A DNA stretch of 64,000 bases from Sporosarcina sp. ACRSL (GCF_022346605.1 NZ_JAKRNT010000004.1:248001-312000), one strand, 5' to 3'; counted from the first letter of the stretch, positions 1 through 8,796 are shown. The notes: a model not told the origin generated them from the sequence alone. Made by a program: numbers and translations.

Positions 1-783
1 GCTGTCGCTGAACGGACGCCTGCGCAGTTGGCAAGCAATTATCCGTATGTCATTACCCTTTTACCGAATGCCGCTATCGTAACAGAGACCGTCTTGGGGG
101 AGGATGGCTTGGCGGAAGGGATGTCACCAACGAGTCTACTGATTGAAATGTCGACATCCGAGCCCTCTTCAACGAAAGAATTGCATGCGATCTTAACGAG
201 CAAAGGTTTGCGAATGATCGATGCGCCTGTCAGCGGAGGTGTCAGCAAAGCGAGGAACGGCACGTTGACGATCATGGTAGGCGGCGAAGAAGTCGATTTT
301 GAAGAAGTCGAACCGTTATTACGTAAGATCGGCGAAAATGTGATGCATGTCGGAGCGATCGGAGCGGGACATACGATCAAAGCATTGAACAACATGGTAT
401 CCGCAACGACCCTTGCGGTAACAGGGGAAGCGATCGCGCTCGGCGTGAAGCTGGGCTTGGACCCAAACAAAATGCTTTCGGTCATTAATACAAGCACGGG
501 AAGAAGTGCTTCCAGTGAAGTGAAGTTTCCCGGTCAAATTTTGAACCGGAAGTTTGATTCCGGATTCTCTCTTGACTTAATGGTGAAAGATTTAACGATT
601 GCGAACCAAATAGCGGAATCCGAGAACGTTTCGCTCGATATTGCTGCTGCGAATCTTCAAGTATGGAAGCAAGCGCAGAAGGAAAAATTCGCGGATCATA
701 CGATGATCGTCAAGCATATCGAAAATAAAGTTGAAGTCGAAATCAATGGTGTTCAGGATACGGCGAACGTTATTTCTTCATAA
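1..783 (+). CDS. 2-hydroxy-3-oxopropionate reductase / 3-hydroxyisobutyrate dehydrogenase family protein (5' truncated)
   Basis: The frame is open from base 1, so the gene starts upstream of the window. About 260 residues remain of a family usually near 290-300, and the missing part should hold the N-terminal GxGxxG nucleotide-binding loop. Visible family signatures are the substrate-binding stretch DAPVSGGVSKARNGTLTIMV and the catalytic-lysine region GHTIKALNNM. Members of this beta-hydroxyacid dehydrogenase family reduce tartronate semialdehyde to D-glycerate or oxidise 3-hydroxyisobutyrate, using NAD(P)H. The adjacent tartrate genes favour the tartronate semialdehyde (GarR/GlxR-like) role, but that is inference; the sequence alone does not separate the substrates. 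The next gene starts 32 bp downstream, consistent with one operon. Confidence 0.85.
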   Translation, partial: AVAERTPAQLASNYPYVITLLPNAAIVTETVLGEDGLAEGMSPTSLLIEMSTSEPSSTKELHAILTSKGLRMIDAPVSGGVSKARNGTLTIMVGGEEVDFEEVEPLLRKIGENVMHVGAIGAGHTIKALNNMVSATTLAVTGEAIALGVKLGLDPNKMLSVINTSTGRSASSEVKFPGQILNRKFDSGFSLDLMVKDLTIANQIAESENVSLDIAAANLQVWKQAQKEKFADHTMIVKHIENKVEVEINGVQDTANVISS

Positions 784-814
784 GTTGGATTAATAAAAAA
801 TAGGAGTCGAAACG

Positions 815-1978
815 ATGAAAATCACTAAAATTGATGTAAAGACAGTTCCGATCAGTAGTCCGATTCGTAATGCATATATTGATTTTAGTAAAATGACCGC
901 TTCCGCTCTTGCGATTACGACTGACGTGATCAAGGATGGAAAGCCGGTCGTCGGGTACGGGTTTAATTCCAATGGGCGCTATGCACCGACTTCATTGCTG
1001 AACGAAAGATTTATCCCGAGATTGCTGGAAGCCGATCCGAAAGACATTGTGAATGAGGAAGGGACTAATTTTGATCCGCATAAAATCCATGCGATCCTCA
1101 TGTCGAATGAAAAACCAGGCGGTCATGGTGAACGGACCGTCGCGGTTGGCGTCCTCGATATGGCAATTTGGGATGCGGTTGCCAAAATCGAAGGAAAACC
1201 ATTATATCGATTGCTCGCAGATGACTACGGAAATGGCGAAGTGGATGAAAAAGTATATGTGTATGCGGCAGGCGGGTACTACTACCCGGGTAAAGGCCTG
1301 ACAGAACTTCAAGATGAGATGAAACGATATTTAGATTTAGGATACAGAGACGTCAAAATGAAAGTAGGCGGCGCTACATTAAAAGAGGATTTGCAACGGA
1401 TTGAGGCAGTTCTTGACATCTTGCCGAAAGGAAGCGGGCTCATGGTAGATGCCAACGGGCGATTTGACTTGGACTACGCCATTGAATTTGGCGATAACAT
1501 TAAAGACTATGAGCTCATTTGGTATGAGGAAGCGGGAGATCCGCTTGATTACTATTTACAGTCTGAATTGTCCAAACGTTATCCGCATGCTATCGCAACA
1601 GGCGAAAATCTTTTCTCATTACAAGATGCAACGAACTTGATCCGTTATGGGGGCATGAACCGTGAAAAGGACTTCCTTCAATTCGATTGTGCGCTGAGCT
1701 ATGGCTTGGTCGAGTATTTGCGAATTCTTGATATGCTGAAAGAGTTTGGATGGTCATCAAGGCGATGCATCCCTCACGGAGGGCACCAAATGTCACTGAA
1801 TATAGCTGCTGGACTAGCGCTTCATGGCAATGAATCCTACCCAGGCGTCTTTGAACCGTTTGGAGGTTTCGCAGATCAGTACGCGGTTGAAGACGGGTAT
1901 GTAAAACTGCCTGATATTCCTGGAATTGGCTTTGAAGCAAAATCTGATTTGTTTGAACTACTTTTGACTATTGGATAA
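815..1978 (+). CDS. Mandelate racemase/enolase-superfamily dehydratase, D-tartrate dehydratase-like
   Basis: 387 residues, the full length of the family. The N-terminal capping domain is followed by the TIM barrel. The barrel shows the lysine motif KMK near residue 180, the metal-ligand strand VDANGRFD, further acidic ligands at YEEAGD and TGEN, and a late histidine in IPHGGHQ that fits the catalytic base. The stretches GYGFNSNGRYAPTS and NEKPGGHGERTVAVG match what I recall of D(-)-tartrate dehydratase, which converts D-tartrate to oxaloacetate. The neighbouring tartrate dehydrogenase and anion transporter support this. The enzyme should be cytosolic and Mg-dependent. A different acid-sugar dehydratase specificity cannot be excluded. 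Confidence 0.8.
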   Translation: MKITKIDVKTVPISSPIRNAYIDFSKMTASALAITTDVIKDGKPVVGYGFNSNGRYAPTSLLNERFIPRLLEADPKDIVNEEGTNFDPHKIHAILMSNEKPGGHGERTVAVGVLDMAIWDAVAKIEGKPLYRLLADDYGNGEVDEKVYVYAAGGYYYPGKGLTELQDEMKRYLDLGYRDVKMKVGGATLKEDLQRIEAVLDILPKGSGLMVDANGRFDLDYAIEFGDNIKDYELIWYEEAGDPLDYYLQSELSKRYPHAIATGENLFSLQDATNLIRYGGMNREKDFLQFDCALSYGLVEYLRILDMLKEFGWSSRRCIPHGGHQMSLNIAAGLALHGNESYPGVFEPFGGFADQYAVEDGYVKLPDIPGIGFEAKSDLFELLLTIG

Positions 1979-2073
1979 AAGAACCATAAAATGGTGGTGG
2001 GCGTCGGTCATCTTACATTTTTGTGTAAATGAAAGGCGTTCTTTCAATAAGTCAAAATGAAACGAGGAAGAAG

Positions 2074-2745
2074 ATGAATAATTACAGACTGTCTGATCAG
2101 GATCGCATGACGTTGCAATTTAAAGTGACGAGGAAATTACGGGAACTCATTTTAAAAGGTGAATTTAAGATGGGGGAACGATTGGTGCAAGAAGAATGGG
2201 CAAAGAAATTAGGGGTAAGCAGAATGCCACTCAGGGAAGCGTTGCGCCAATTGGAAATTGAGGGGCTCGTTCGGATTGAGCCGCGAAGAGGTGCCATCGT
2301 CACACCTATTTCAATAGAAGATATTGAGGAAATTTATCGGTTACGGGCTTTATTGGAAGGCGAAGCGGTAGTCCAATCCTATGAATTTTTAACAGATGAA
2401 GATTTTGAGGAATTAGAAGAATTGCATGTGAAAATGTCGGGCTTACAAGGTGACGATGAAGACATTGAGGAATATATGGATCTCAATGAAAAATTCCATC
2501 ATGTCTTAATGGGAGGCTGTTCTTGGAGAAGAATTAAAGGATTTATCGACACGCTTTGGAAAGGCATTCCTTCTTTAACGCCAAGCCTGCTTGCTAATAC
2601 GATCGATGAAGGTCGCAAAGAACATTTTCAAATGTTGCAATATGCAAGGCAAGGAAATGGCGAGGAACTTAGAAAGGTGACCGAAAAGCATATATTGCGA
2701 ACGAGAGATAATTTAATCCATATGATGAAAAACGACCGAGACTAA
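2074..2745 (+). CDS. GntR-family transcriptional regulator (FadR/FCD subfamily)
   Basis: 223 residues. The N-terminal winged helix-turn-helix is clear (RLVQEEWAKKLGVSRMPLRE, then ALRQLEIEGLVRIEPRRGA). It is followed by an all-helical FCD-type ligand domain with a conserved histidine-bearing region (NEKFHHVLM). The ATG at 2074 is preferred over the upstream ATG at 2029, because GAGGAAG lies just before 2074 and nothing similar precedes 2029. It sits between the tartrate dehydratase and the transporter on the same strand, so it is probably the pathway-specific regulator responding to tartrate or a product. The effector is inferred from context only. Confidence 0.88.
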   Translation: MNNYRLSDQDRMTLQFKVTRKLRELILKGEFKMGERLVQEEWAKKLGVSRMPLREALRQLEIEGLVRIEPRRGAIVTPISIEDIEEIYRLRALLEGEAVVQSYEFLTDEDFEELEELHVKMSGLQGDDEDIEEYMDLNEKFHHVLMGGCSWRRIKGFIDTLWKGIPSLTPSLLANTIDEGRKEHFQMLQYARQGNGEELRKVTEKHILRTRDNLIHMMKNDRD

Positions 2746-2776
2746 ATTGTCGCACCACTAGATAGGGGTGGATCAG

Positions 2777-3469
2777 GTGGCTAAAAAGATGGAATTTGAT
2801 TCAAAGATTGCAACTGAATATGACAGAGGAGTAAGGCGGACTCTTCCTACGTATGATCCGATGATGCGGCTTTCACAGACGTTTTTACGTATGACTCTGA
2901 AAGAGGACGCTTCTCTCCTTATCGTTGGAGGAGGCGGGGGGAATGAACTGAAAGCGTTTGGACCGACGAATCCCGGTTGGACATTTACCGTTGTAGATCC
3001 GTCCGCCTCCATGCTTGAAGTAGCGAAACTCAAGTGTGAAGAACTTGGAATTGGTAATCGCGTGGAAATGATTCATGGAACCGTATCCGACGTACAGGAG
3101 GAAAGGACATTTGATGGTGCAACATGTATTTTAGTCCTTCATTTTATTCCAAACCTCGAGGAAAAACTGGCGTTATTGAAAAAAGTGCGATCGCATTTGA
3201 AACCTGGCGCCCCGTTTGTGCTCGTCAGCAAATGCGGTGATCCAGATGATCCCGAGTTCCAAATGCTCGTTTCTTTGTGGAAAGCTTATTGGCTGGATAC
3301 GACAAGCTTGCCGGAAGAAAAAGTCAAAGAGCTCATGAAAGGCACGTTAACGGAGTCGTCAATTCCAGAGCAAGAGATCCGTAGATTGCTTGATGAGGCG
3401 GGTTTTGGTAGAATCGCAAACTTCTTCAGGACGAACCATTTTGCGGGGTGGGTCTGCTTCGCCAACTAA
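2777..3469 (+). CDS. Class I SAM-dependent methyltransferase
   Basis: About 230 residues with a Rossmann methyltransferase core. Motif I is LIVGGGGGNEL, the acidic motif II is VVDPSASML, and the post-II strand is FDGATCILVLHFIP. The substrate is unknown. The GTG at 2777 is preferred over the GTG at 2768, because AGGGGTGG overlaps the earlier codon and is spaced correctly for the later one. Its place inside a tartrate-type operon is unexpected, since no methylation step is known in tartrate breakdown. It may be a passenger, or may act on a toxic intermediate; nothing in the sequence decides this. Confidence 0.8.
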   Translation: MAKKMEFDSKIATEYDRGVRRTLPTYDPMMRLSQTFLRMTLKEDASLLIVGGGGGNELKAFGPTNPGWTFTVVDPSASMLEVAKLKCEELGIGNRVEMIHGTVSDVQEERTFDGATCILVLHFIPNLEEKLALLKKVRSHLKPGAPFVLVSKCGDPDDPEFQMLVSLWKAYWLDTTSLPEEKVKELMKGTLTESSIPEQEIRRLLDEAGFGRIANFFRTNHFAGWVCFAN

Positions 3470-3503
3470 AGGTTTTGTAGGTGGAAAGGTTGAGGGCTTG
3501 AAA

Positions 3504-4919
3504 ATGGTTAAATCAAAGGACGTAACGATGATGTTGTATGTCGCTTTAGCGATAATCGGTTTCTTCGGTATGTTTTTCTTATTACCCGATACGTTTTCCG
3601 TTACTGCAAAGCTGATGATGAGCATTATTATTTTCGGAATTGTTTTATGGGCATTGGAACCGATTCCGATAGGGCTCACAGCTTTAATTTTGCTGTTGCT
3701 CATGGTGCTCTTTAAGGTGGCTGAGCCATCCGTCATCTTTAGCGGCTTCGCATCGCCTGCGACATTTCTCATTGTAGGTGGGATGATGTTGGCGGCGGCT
3801 GTTAATGAGACGACGCTTATTAAGAGAATGACCTATGAAGTGTTGAGAAGGTGGGGGGGCAGTTCAAAGGGATTGCTAGGAAGCATCATCATTATCCAGC
3901 AGATTCAAGCTTTTTTCATTCCGGCGACAGCTGTCCGTTCCGCATTGATGTTACCGGTTTCGTCGATGATCATTGAAACGATTGACGCCAAACCCGGAAG
4001 TAATCTACGGAAGATGATCATGTTAGGCGTTGCTTATGGCGGAAATATTAGCGGAACAGCCGTGATGACCGCGGCAATCGGGAACATTTTAACGGTAGAG
4101 CTGTTAAATCGTTTTGCCGGTATGAACATTACGTATTTCGAATGGTTCTATTATACTTTTCCATTGTGGCTCATCCTCATCCCTTCCATCTGGTACATGT
4201 TGCTGAAACTCTTTCCATTAGCCGAAGAACAGCAGCATTACCCGTTAATTCGAAAAGAGATGGAAGCGAGATTGAAGGAAATCGGCCCTATGAATAAACA
4301 AGAGGCACGCTGTTTGCTCATCTTGTTTGTCATCGTAGGGTTATGGCTGACAGAGCCGTTACATGGCATGCATCCGAGCATAACTGCTCTCATCGGAGTT
4401 GTTCTCATGACGCTTCCCAAAATTGGTGTTGCGGCTTGGGAATCCATCGTGAAAATCAATTACAATACGATATTGCTATTAAGTATCACGTTGTCGTTAG
4501 GCTATTCGTTTGTTGATTCGGGCGCTACGCAGACAATTAGTCATTATCTACGTGTGAACTGGTTTGTGGAACTTTTACAAAATCCATTGCTCGCAATCAT
4601 TGTTGTTATTTTTATCGCCCAGATATTTCATAAACTGATATCGAATGTGGGTACTGCAGTTGTTACATTGGTGCCAATCATGATCAGTGTGGCGACAAAT
4701 GCTGGGGTGGATCCAATGATTATCGGCTTCACGACTGGACTGACCTGTCTTTTCGGGTTCATTCTTGTTGTAGAAACGATGCCGAATGTGATAGCGCATA
4801 GTACTGGAATGCTTACACAGAATGACTACTTGAAACCTGGTTTTTATGCAACAGTCATTACGATCGTGGCTACGGTATTGGTTGCTTCGACGTGGTGGAG
4901 ATGGATTGGGTTGTTTTGA
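3504..4919 (+). CDS. DASS/SLC13-type anion (dicarboxylate) transporter
   Basis: About 471 residues with roughly 11-12 hydrophobic segments. Two internally related regions resemble the paired SNT-like signatures of DASS/SLC13 carriers: NISGTAVMTAAIGN in the first half and SNVGTAVVTLVPIMI in the second. These carriers import di- and tricarboxylates with sodium. In this cluster tartrate or a related hydroxy-diacid is the likely substrate (inference). The open frame reaches back into the methyltransferase gene, but GAGGG seven bases before the ATG at 3504 marks the likely start. About 70 bp separate it from the downstream dehydrogenase. Confidence 0.85.
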   Translation: MVKSKDVTMMLYVALAIIGFFGMFFLLPDTFSVTAKLMMSIIIFGIVLWALEPIPIGLTALILLLLMVLFKVAEPSVIFSGFASPATFLIVGGMMLAAAVNETTLIKRMTYEVLRRWGGSSKGLLGSIIIIQQIQAFFIPATAVRSALMLPVSSMIIETIDAKPGSNLRKMIMLGVAYGGNISGTAVMTAAIGNILTVELLNRFAGMNITYFEWFYYTFPLWLILIPSIWYMLLKLFPLAEEQQHYPLIRKEMEARLKEIGPMNKQEARCLLILFVIVGLWLTEPLHGMHPSITALIGVVLMTLPKIGVAAWESIVKINYNTILLLSITLSLGYSFVDSGATQTISHYLRVNWFVELLQNPLLAIIVVIFIAQIFHKLISNVGTAVVTLVPIMISVATNAGVDPMIIGFTTGLTCLFGFILVVETMPNVIAHSTGMLTQNDYLKPGFYATVITIVATVLVASTWWRWIGLF

Positions 4920-4997
4920 TTTAATGGAATCATTGTCGGATGAATTGTTGGAATAGTGGATTAATTGTTGTGTGAAATATGAAAAGGAGGAATGGAA

Positions 4998-6074
4998 ATG
5001 AGGAATTACAAAATCGCTTCAATACCAGGGGATGGAATTGGCAGGGAAGTCGTGCCAGCAGCTATTGACGTGCTTCACACGATTGCGGATGTGCATGGGG
5101 GATTAAAATTCGAATTCGAAGAGTTTCCTTATAGCTGTAATTATTATTTAGAGCATGGGGTCATGATGGATGCGGACGGTCTTGATAAATTGAAAAACTT
5201 TGACGCGATTTTTCTAGGAGCCGTAGGAGATGCAACACTTGTTCCTGATCATATTTCCCTTTGGGGGCTGTTAATTAAAATCCGTCGCGAATTTGAGCAA
5301 GTCATTAATCTCCGACCAGCAAAATTCGTAAAAGGCGTCCATTCTCCTTTAGTTAATCCGAAAGATTTCGACATCATGGTTGTGCGTGAAAATAGCGAAG
5401 GGGAATATAGCTCGGTCGGTGGAAGAATCCATCAAGGCGAGGACGAAATTGCAATCCAGAATGCGATCTTCTCACGAAAGGGTACGGAGCGGGCGATGCG
5501 ATTTGCATTTGAACTGGCGGCAAAGCGGAGAAAGCATGTAACAAGTGCAACGAAATCGAATGGAATCTTCCATTCCATGCCGTTCTGGGATGAAGTATTC
5601 AAGGAAGTCGCAAAGGATTATCCGGAGATCCGAACGGATTCACAGCATATCGATGCACTCTCTGCATTCTTCATTACCCGTCCGGAACAATTTGATGTCA
5701 TCGTTGCAAGCAATCTATTTGGAGATATCTTGACGGACTTGGGCGCGGCAATCATGGGCAGCATCGGCATCGCGCCTGCAGCAAATATCAATGTGAATGG
5801 AAAATATCCTTCGATGTTCGAACCGGTGCATGGTTCTGCTCCTGACATCGTAGGGAAGGGAATCTCGAATCCGATCGGGCAAATCTGGACCGCTAAAATG
5901 ATGTTGGACCATTTCGGGGAAGAGGAGCTTGGTCAGGAACTGTTGAATACGATTGAAGCTGTGACGAACGATGGCTTCCTGACTCCGGACATTGGAGGCA
6001 AGCATACGACAGCTGAGGTGACCGAGCAAATTATCGGCCGATTGAAGTCGGATAAAGTGACGATCGGAAACTAA
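4998..6074 (+). CDS. Tartrate dehydrogenase / D-malate dehydrogenase family
   Basis: 358 residues of the isocitrate/isopropylmalate dehydrogenase fold. Diagnostic stretches are IPGDGIGREVV at the N terminus, VVRENSEGEYSSVGGR (the substrate and metal region of tartrate dehydrogenases), SNLFGDILTDLGAAIMGS, and the NAD-binding FEPVHGSAPDIVGKG. Family members oxidise D-malate and L- or meso-tartrate, decarboxylating them to pyruvate or D-glycerate with NAD and Mn. The ATG at 4998 lies seven bases after AAGGAGG; the upstream in-frame ATG at 4992 is too close to it. Together with the D-tartrate dehydratase, the cluster could handle more than one tartrate isomer. Confidence 0.88.
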   Translation: MRNYKIASIPGDGIGREVVPAAIDVLHTIADVHGGLKFEFEEFPYSCNYYLEHGVMMDADGLDKLKNFDAIFLGAVGDATLVPDHISLWGLLIKIRREFEQVINLRPAKFVKGVHSPLVNPKDFDIMVVRENSEGEYSSVGGRIHQGEDEIAIQNAIFSRKGTERAMRFAFELAAKRRKHVTSATKSNGIFHSMPFWDEVFKEVAKDYPEIRTDSQHIDALSAFFITRPEQFDVIVASNLFGDILTDLGAAIMGSIGIAPAANINVNGKYPSMFEPVHGSAPDIVGKGISNPIGQIWTAKMMLDHFGEEELGQELLNTIEAVTNDGFLTPDIGGKHTTAEVTEQIIGRLKSDKVTIGN

Positions 6075-6095
6075 TTGTGCTAGAGGAGTGGTTAC

Positions 6096-7067
6096 ATGAG
6101 TGAAAAAGTGTTGATTTACAGTCCGCTTCCTGAAGAAAGAATAAGCGAGCTAGCAGAACAGTTCACTGTGGTGACAGCGAGACAGGATAGTCCGGAATTC
6201 AGGGAGGCGCTTTCCACAGCGACGGGGCTCATTGGCAGAGGGCTGGAAGTGGACGCTCAACTTCTTGACCAAGCCCCTCTTTTAAAAGTCGTCTCCAACA
6301 TTTCGGTAGGCTATGACAATCTTGACATTACGGAACTGACGAAGCGGGGAATTTTGGCGACGAACACGCCGGACGTCCTGACTGAAACGACAGCTGATGC
6401 CATTTTTGGACTATTGATTGCAACAGCGCGAAGAATTCCCGAACTCGACAAGTACGTGAAAGAAGGACATTGGGATACACGATTACATCCTTCTCTGTTC
6501 GGTGTTGATGTTCACGGGAAAAAGCTCGGTATTATCGGACTGGGGAAAATCGGGCAGGCGATCGCGAGGCGTGGACATTTCGGGTTTGGAATGGAAATCC
6601 TTTATCACAACCGTTCAAGGAATCCGGTGGCGGAAAAAGAGCTCGGGGCAACTTACTTGGAAATGGACGACCTATTACAACAAGCTGATTTCGTATGCCT
6701 GATGGCTCCGCAAACCCCGGAAACCGTTGGCATGATGAGCCGACGTGAGTTTGAACTCATGAAGAAAAGCGCTATTTTTATTAATGGATCAAGAGGCGGG
6801 TTAGTGAACGAAGACGATTTGGCAGCTGCCTTGAAAGAAGGAGAAATCCTTGCAGCTGGATTGGACGTTTATGTACAGGAACCGATTGCCAAGGACCACC
6901 CGTTCCTCGATATCCCGAATCTCGTCACTCTCCCGCATATCGGCTCGGCAACCGCCGAAACCCGTTCGAATATGGAAAAGATGGCTTGTCGCGATTTGAT
7001 TGCGGCGTTGAAGGGTGAAACGCCGGAAGCGGTGATTAATGAAGAGGTTGTGGCGAATAGGGTGTAA
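6096..7067 (+). CDS. D-2-hydroxyacid dehydrogenase (glyoxylate/hydroxypyruvate reductase type)
   Basis: 323 residues, typical of the family. It shows the substrate-domain motif VGYDNLDI, the NAD(P)-binding loop GLGKIGQAIARR, the PQTPETVGMMSR segment, the conserved-arginine region INGSRGGLVNE, and the catalytic histidine in LPHIGSA. These proteins reduce glyoxylate and hydroxypyruvate to glycolate and D-glycerate. In this operon it would drain C2/C3 keto acids from tartrate breakdown (inference). It is the last gene of the cluster; a perfect 9-bp stem terminator follows 13 bp after the stop. Confidence 0.85.
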   Translation: MSEKVLIYSPLPEERISELAEQFTVVTARQDSPEFREALSTATGLIGRGLEVDAQLLDQAPLLKVVSNISVGYDNLDITELTKRGILATNTPDVLTETTADAIFGLLIATARRIPELDKYVKEGHWDTRLHPSLFGVDVHGKKLGIIGLGKIGQAIARRGHFGFGMEILYHNRSRNPVAEKELGATYLEMDDLLQQADFVCLMAPQTPETVGMMSRREFELMKKSAIFINGSRGGLVNEDDLAAALKEGEILAAGLDVYVQEPIAKDHPFLDIPNLVTLPHIGSATAETRSNMEKMACRDLIAALKGETPEAVINEEVVANRV

Positions 7068-7080
7068 GAAAACCGATGGA

Positions 7081-7114
7081 AAAGGACCTAATCCGAATGG
7101 AAAGGTCCTTTTTA
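7081..7114 (+). terminator. Rho-independent terminator of the tartrate-type operon
   Basis: Perfect 9-bp inverted repeat (AAAGGACCT and AGGTCCTTT) with a 13-base loop and a following T run, starting 13 bp after the last stop codon of the cluster. Confidence 0.85.
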
Positions 7115-7138
7115 TGTGCGTCCAGCATAGACGTAGAG

Positions 7139-7230
7139 TTATCTATTGAATTCTCCGATTTATCTATCGAATCCAGCAAGTTATCTCTTGAATACGAAAA
7201 GTTATCTATCGAATATGATAGGTTATCACC
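7139..7230. repeat. 21-bp tandem repeat array, four full units plus a partial
   Basis: Units begin at 7139, 7160, 7181 and 7202, each starting TTATCT and continuing with a TATCGAAT-like core; a partial unit starts at 7223. The spacing is exactly 21 bp. The array lies in the convergent gap between the tartrate cluster terminator and the 3' end of the SLH gene. Because 21 is a multiple of three, the array reads as a repetitive peptide in one frame, which creates a spurious 64-residue open frame. Confidence 0.85.
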
Positions 7231-7263
7231 AAAACGAGACTTTTCGGCAAGTGGAAAAGCTAT

Positions 7264-8331
7264 TCAATAGCCCGTAAACACACGCAGATTGACATTGAAG
7301 TACTCCCAGAATTTGATGCCTTCGGTTTGGCCGAATAGTGTAACTTTGATGTCGTTTGCCACCAAATCTCCGTCTGTTGTGTCGCTCGGTGCTTTAAGAA
7401 AATCAACCATAGCGTTTTGGAGTTGTTGTTTGGCGGCTGTTCGGTTTTCGACGACATTGATGAGGGCGCCATCCTCGATGCGGATGTGAGAAACGCCGAG
7501 GGCAAGGAGCTTGTCGGAAAAGAAGCTAAGGCCTTGGACAGATTTGATCCCCTCTTCAAGATTATAAGCCGTAATCGTCAATGTGTCGGTTTTTGGATAA
7601 TAAGAGGCATGCGACAATTTTTTCCCGTCTTTTTCAATGGCGGTATTTTCAAGGACAATAGCGTGGATTTTCGCTTTTGTCTCTTCGGCGATCATAGCGA
7701 TTTTATGCAAGTTTTCAGCTCGTACGACGAATGAAGCCATTTGCGCTCGAGTGACATTCGATTTCGGTTCAAACGTAGTTGCCGTTTTGCCTTTCGTCAC
7801 GTTGTTTTCAACAAGCGTGCGAATATGGTCGACATACCATGCGGAATTGCTGACGTCCTTGAACGGGTTATCTGCTTTCGCTTCCAATGGAAGTGTATAG
7901 CTCAAGTCGATGATTTTCGCTGCTTGTGCCCGTGTCATCGGCGCATTCGGTCGGAAAGTGCCGTCCTCGAAACCGGAGATGTACCCGGCATTCGCGAGAG
8001 CAGCGACATAGCCGTAATACCATTGGTTTTTATTCACATCCTTGAAGCCCGGATCTTTGACATTCGTTGTTTCCAAGTTGAGCGAGAGCGCAAGGATTTT
8101 GGAAGCATGGGCGCGTGTCAACGTTTCGTCCGGCCGGAAAGTGCCATCTTTATACCCTTGGACAATGCCTCTTTCCGCGAGGTTCACAATCGCTTCATGA
8201 TGATCCAAGTTTGTCGGTACATCTTTGAAGGAGGTGACCGCCGCGTCAGCTGGAGAAGGACAGGCTACAATACCAACCGTTATTGAAAAGAATAATATAG
8301 TTAGGAAAAATGTTTTCACTAGTTTTCTCAT
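7264..8331 (-). CDS. S-layer homology (SLH) domain surface protein
   Basis: 355 residues. A signal peptide (MRKLVKTFFLTILFFSITVG, cleavage around the ADA site) is followed by three SLH repeats. They begin near TSFKDVPTNLDH, GFKDVNKNQWYYG and PFKDVSNSAWYVD, each ending in a TRAxxA-type segment. SLH triplets bind pyruvylated secondary cell wall polymers, so the protein should be anchored to the cell wall. The C-terminal 150 residues match no domain I recognise. It is a single gene, convergent with the upstream cluster; its own promoter would lie in the AT-rich stretch around 8340-8400. Confidence 0.9.
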   Translation of the reverse strand: MRKLVKTFFLTILFFSITVGIVACPSPADAAVTSFKDVPTNLDHHEAIVNLAERGIVQGYKDGTFRPDETLTRAHASKILALSLNLETTNVKDPGFKDVNKNQWYYGYVAALANAGYISGFEDGTFRPNAPMTRAQAAKIIDLSYTLPLEAKADNPFKDVSNSAWYVDHIRTLVENNVTKGKTATTFEPKSNVTRAQMASFVVRAENLHKIAMIAEETKAKIHAIVLENTAIEKDGKKLSHASYYPKTDTLTITAYNLEEGIKSVQGLSFFSDKLLALGVSHIRIEDGALINVVENRTAAKQQLQNAMVDFLKAPSDTTDGDLVANDIKVTLFGQTEGIKFWEYFNVNLRVFTGY

Positions 8332-8474
8332 ATAATTTCCCCCGAATTATGACAAATTTTGATAAAAAAGAATATTATAATTAACTATAACATAGTAGAT
8401 TCACAGAATGGACCAAAGGAATGTTTCCTTTGCTCATTACTATGAAACTCGTGACATTTAGGTTCATCTTAGAA

Positions 8475-8621
8475 GGTGCCTGTGCAGTGCACTATTCAGT
8501 TTATTCACTACAATTGTATATTTTGTTTTCGTAAAATCAGCCGTGTAAAGAAACGGCTGATTTTTACTTGCATTTTTATTTCCGAGGGTGAATAGTCATA
8601 AATGTTTGTTACACAGGCACC
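8475..8621 (+). repeat. 147-bp terminal-inverted-repeat element, first half of a doublet
   Basis: It begins GGTGCCTGTGCAG and ends ACACAGGCACC. Inside is a terminator-like hairpin (TCAGCCGT paired with ACGGCTGA, then a T run). It continues directly into a second copy. The gap 8332-8854 is otherwise non-coding: this doublet, a probable operator at 8774, and AT-rich sequence. Confidence 0.85.
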
Positions 8622-8755
8622 GGAACAATTCAGTTTATACAATACAATTGTATATCGAGGAAACAAAAAGTCAGCCATAAAGGGAAATGGCTGACTTTTT
8701 GTTGTATTTTAATGCTTCCAATTGAATTGTCATAAATGTGCCTTGCACAGGCACC
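8616..8755 (+). repeat. TIR element, second half of the doublet
   Basis: It shares the GGCACC terminus of the preceding copy and ends TTGCACAGGCACC. The internal hairpin pairs AAAAAGTCAGCCAT with ATGGCTGACTTTTT. The whole doublet 8475-8755 recurs at 17584-17864. Confidence 0.85.
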
Positions 8756-8773
8756 GTATAAATAGGCACGCAT

Positions 8774-8796
8774 TAAACTGTACACGTAATGTCATA
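8774..8796 (+). promoter_or_regulatory. Candidate operator shared with the WYL regulator operon
   Basis: TAAACTGTACACG followed by TAATGTC and ATA. It matches 21 of 23 positions with 16951-16973, just upstream of the WYL operon. It lies about 60-80 bp before the first gene of the PIN/HEPN cassette. The operator role is inferred from this shared position. A weak TTGGTT/TGTAAC promoter-like pair lies at 8805-8832. Confidence 0.5.

Noticed and set aside
1979-2073. A palindromic operator (ACATTTTTGTGTAAATG) before the GntR gene
   Set aside because: The symmetry is weak and occurs once; too little to call a site.
3390-3503. N-terminal extension of the anion transporter
   Set aside because: It lies within the methyltransferase coding sequence in another frame; GAGGG before 3504 supports the later start.
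7076-7270. A 64-residue open frame with LSIE-like repeats
   Set aside because: It is produced by the 21-bp tandem array reading in one frame, starts inside the terminator hairpin, and has no ribosome binding site.
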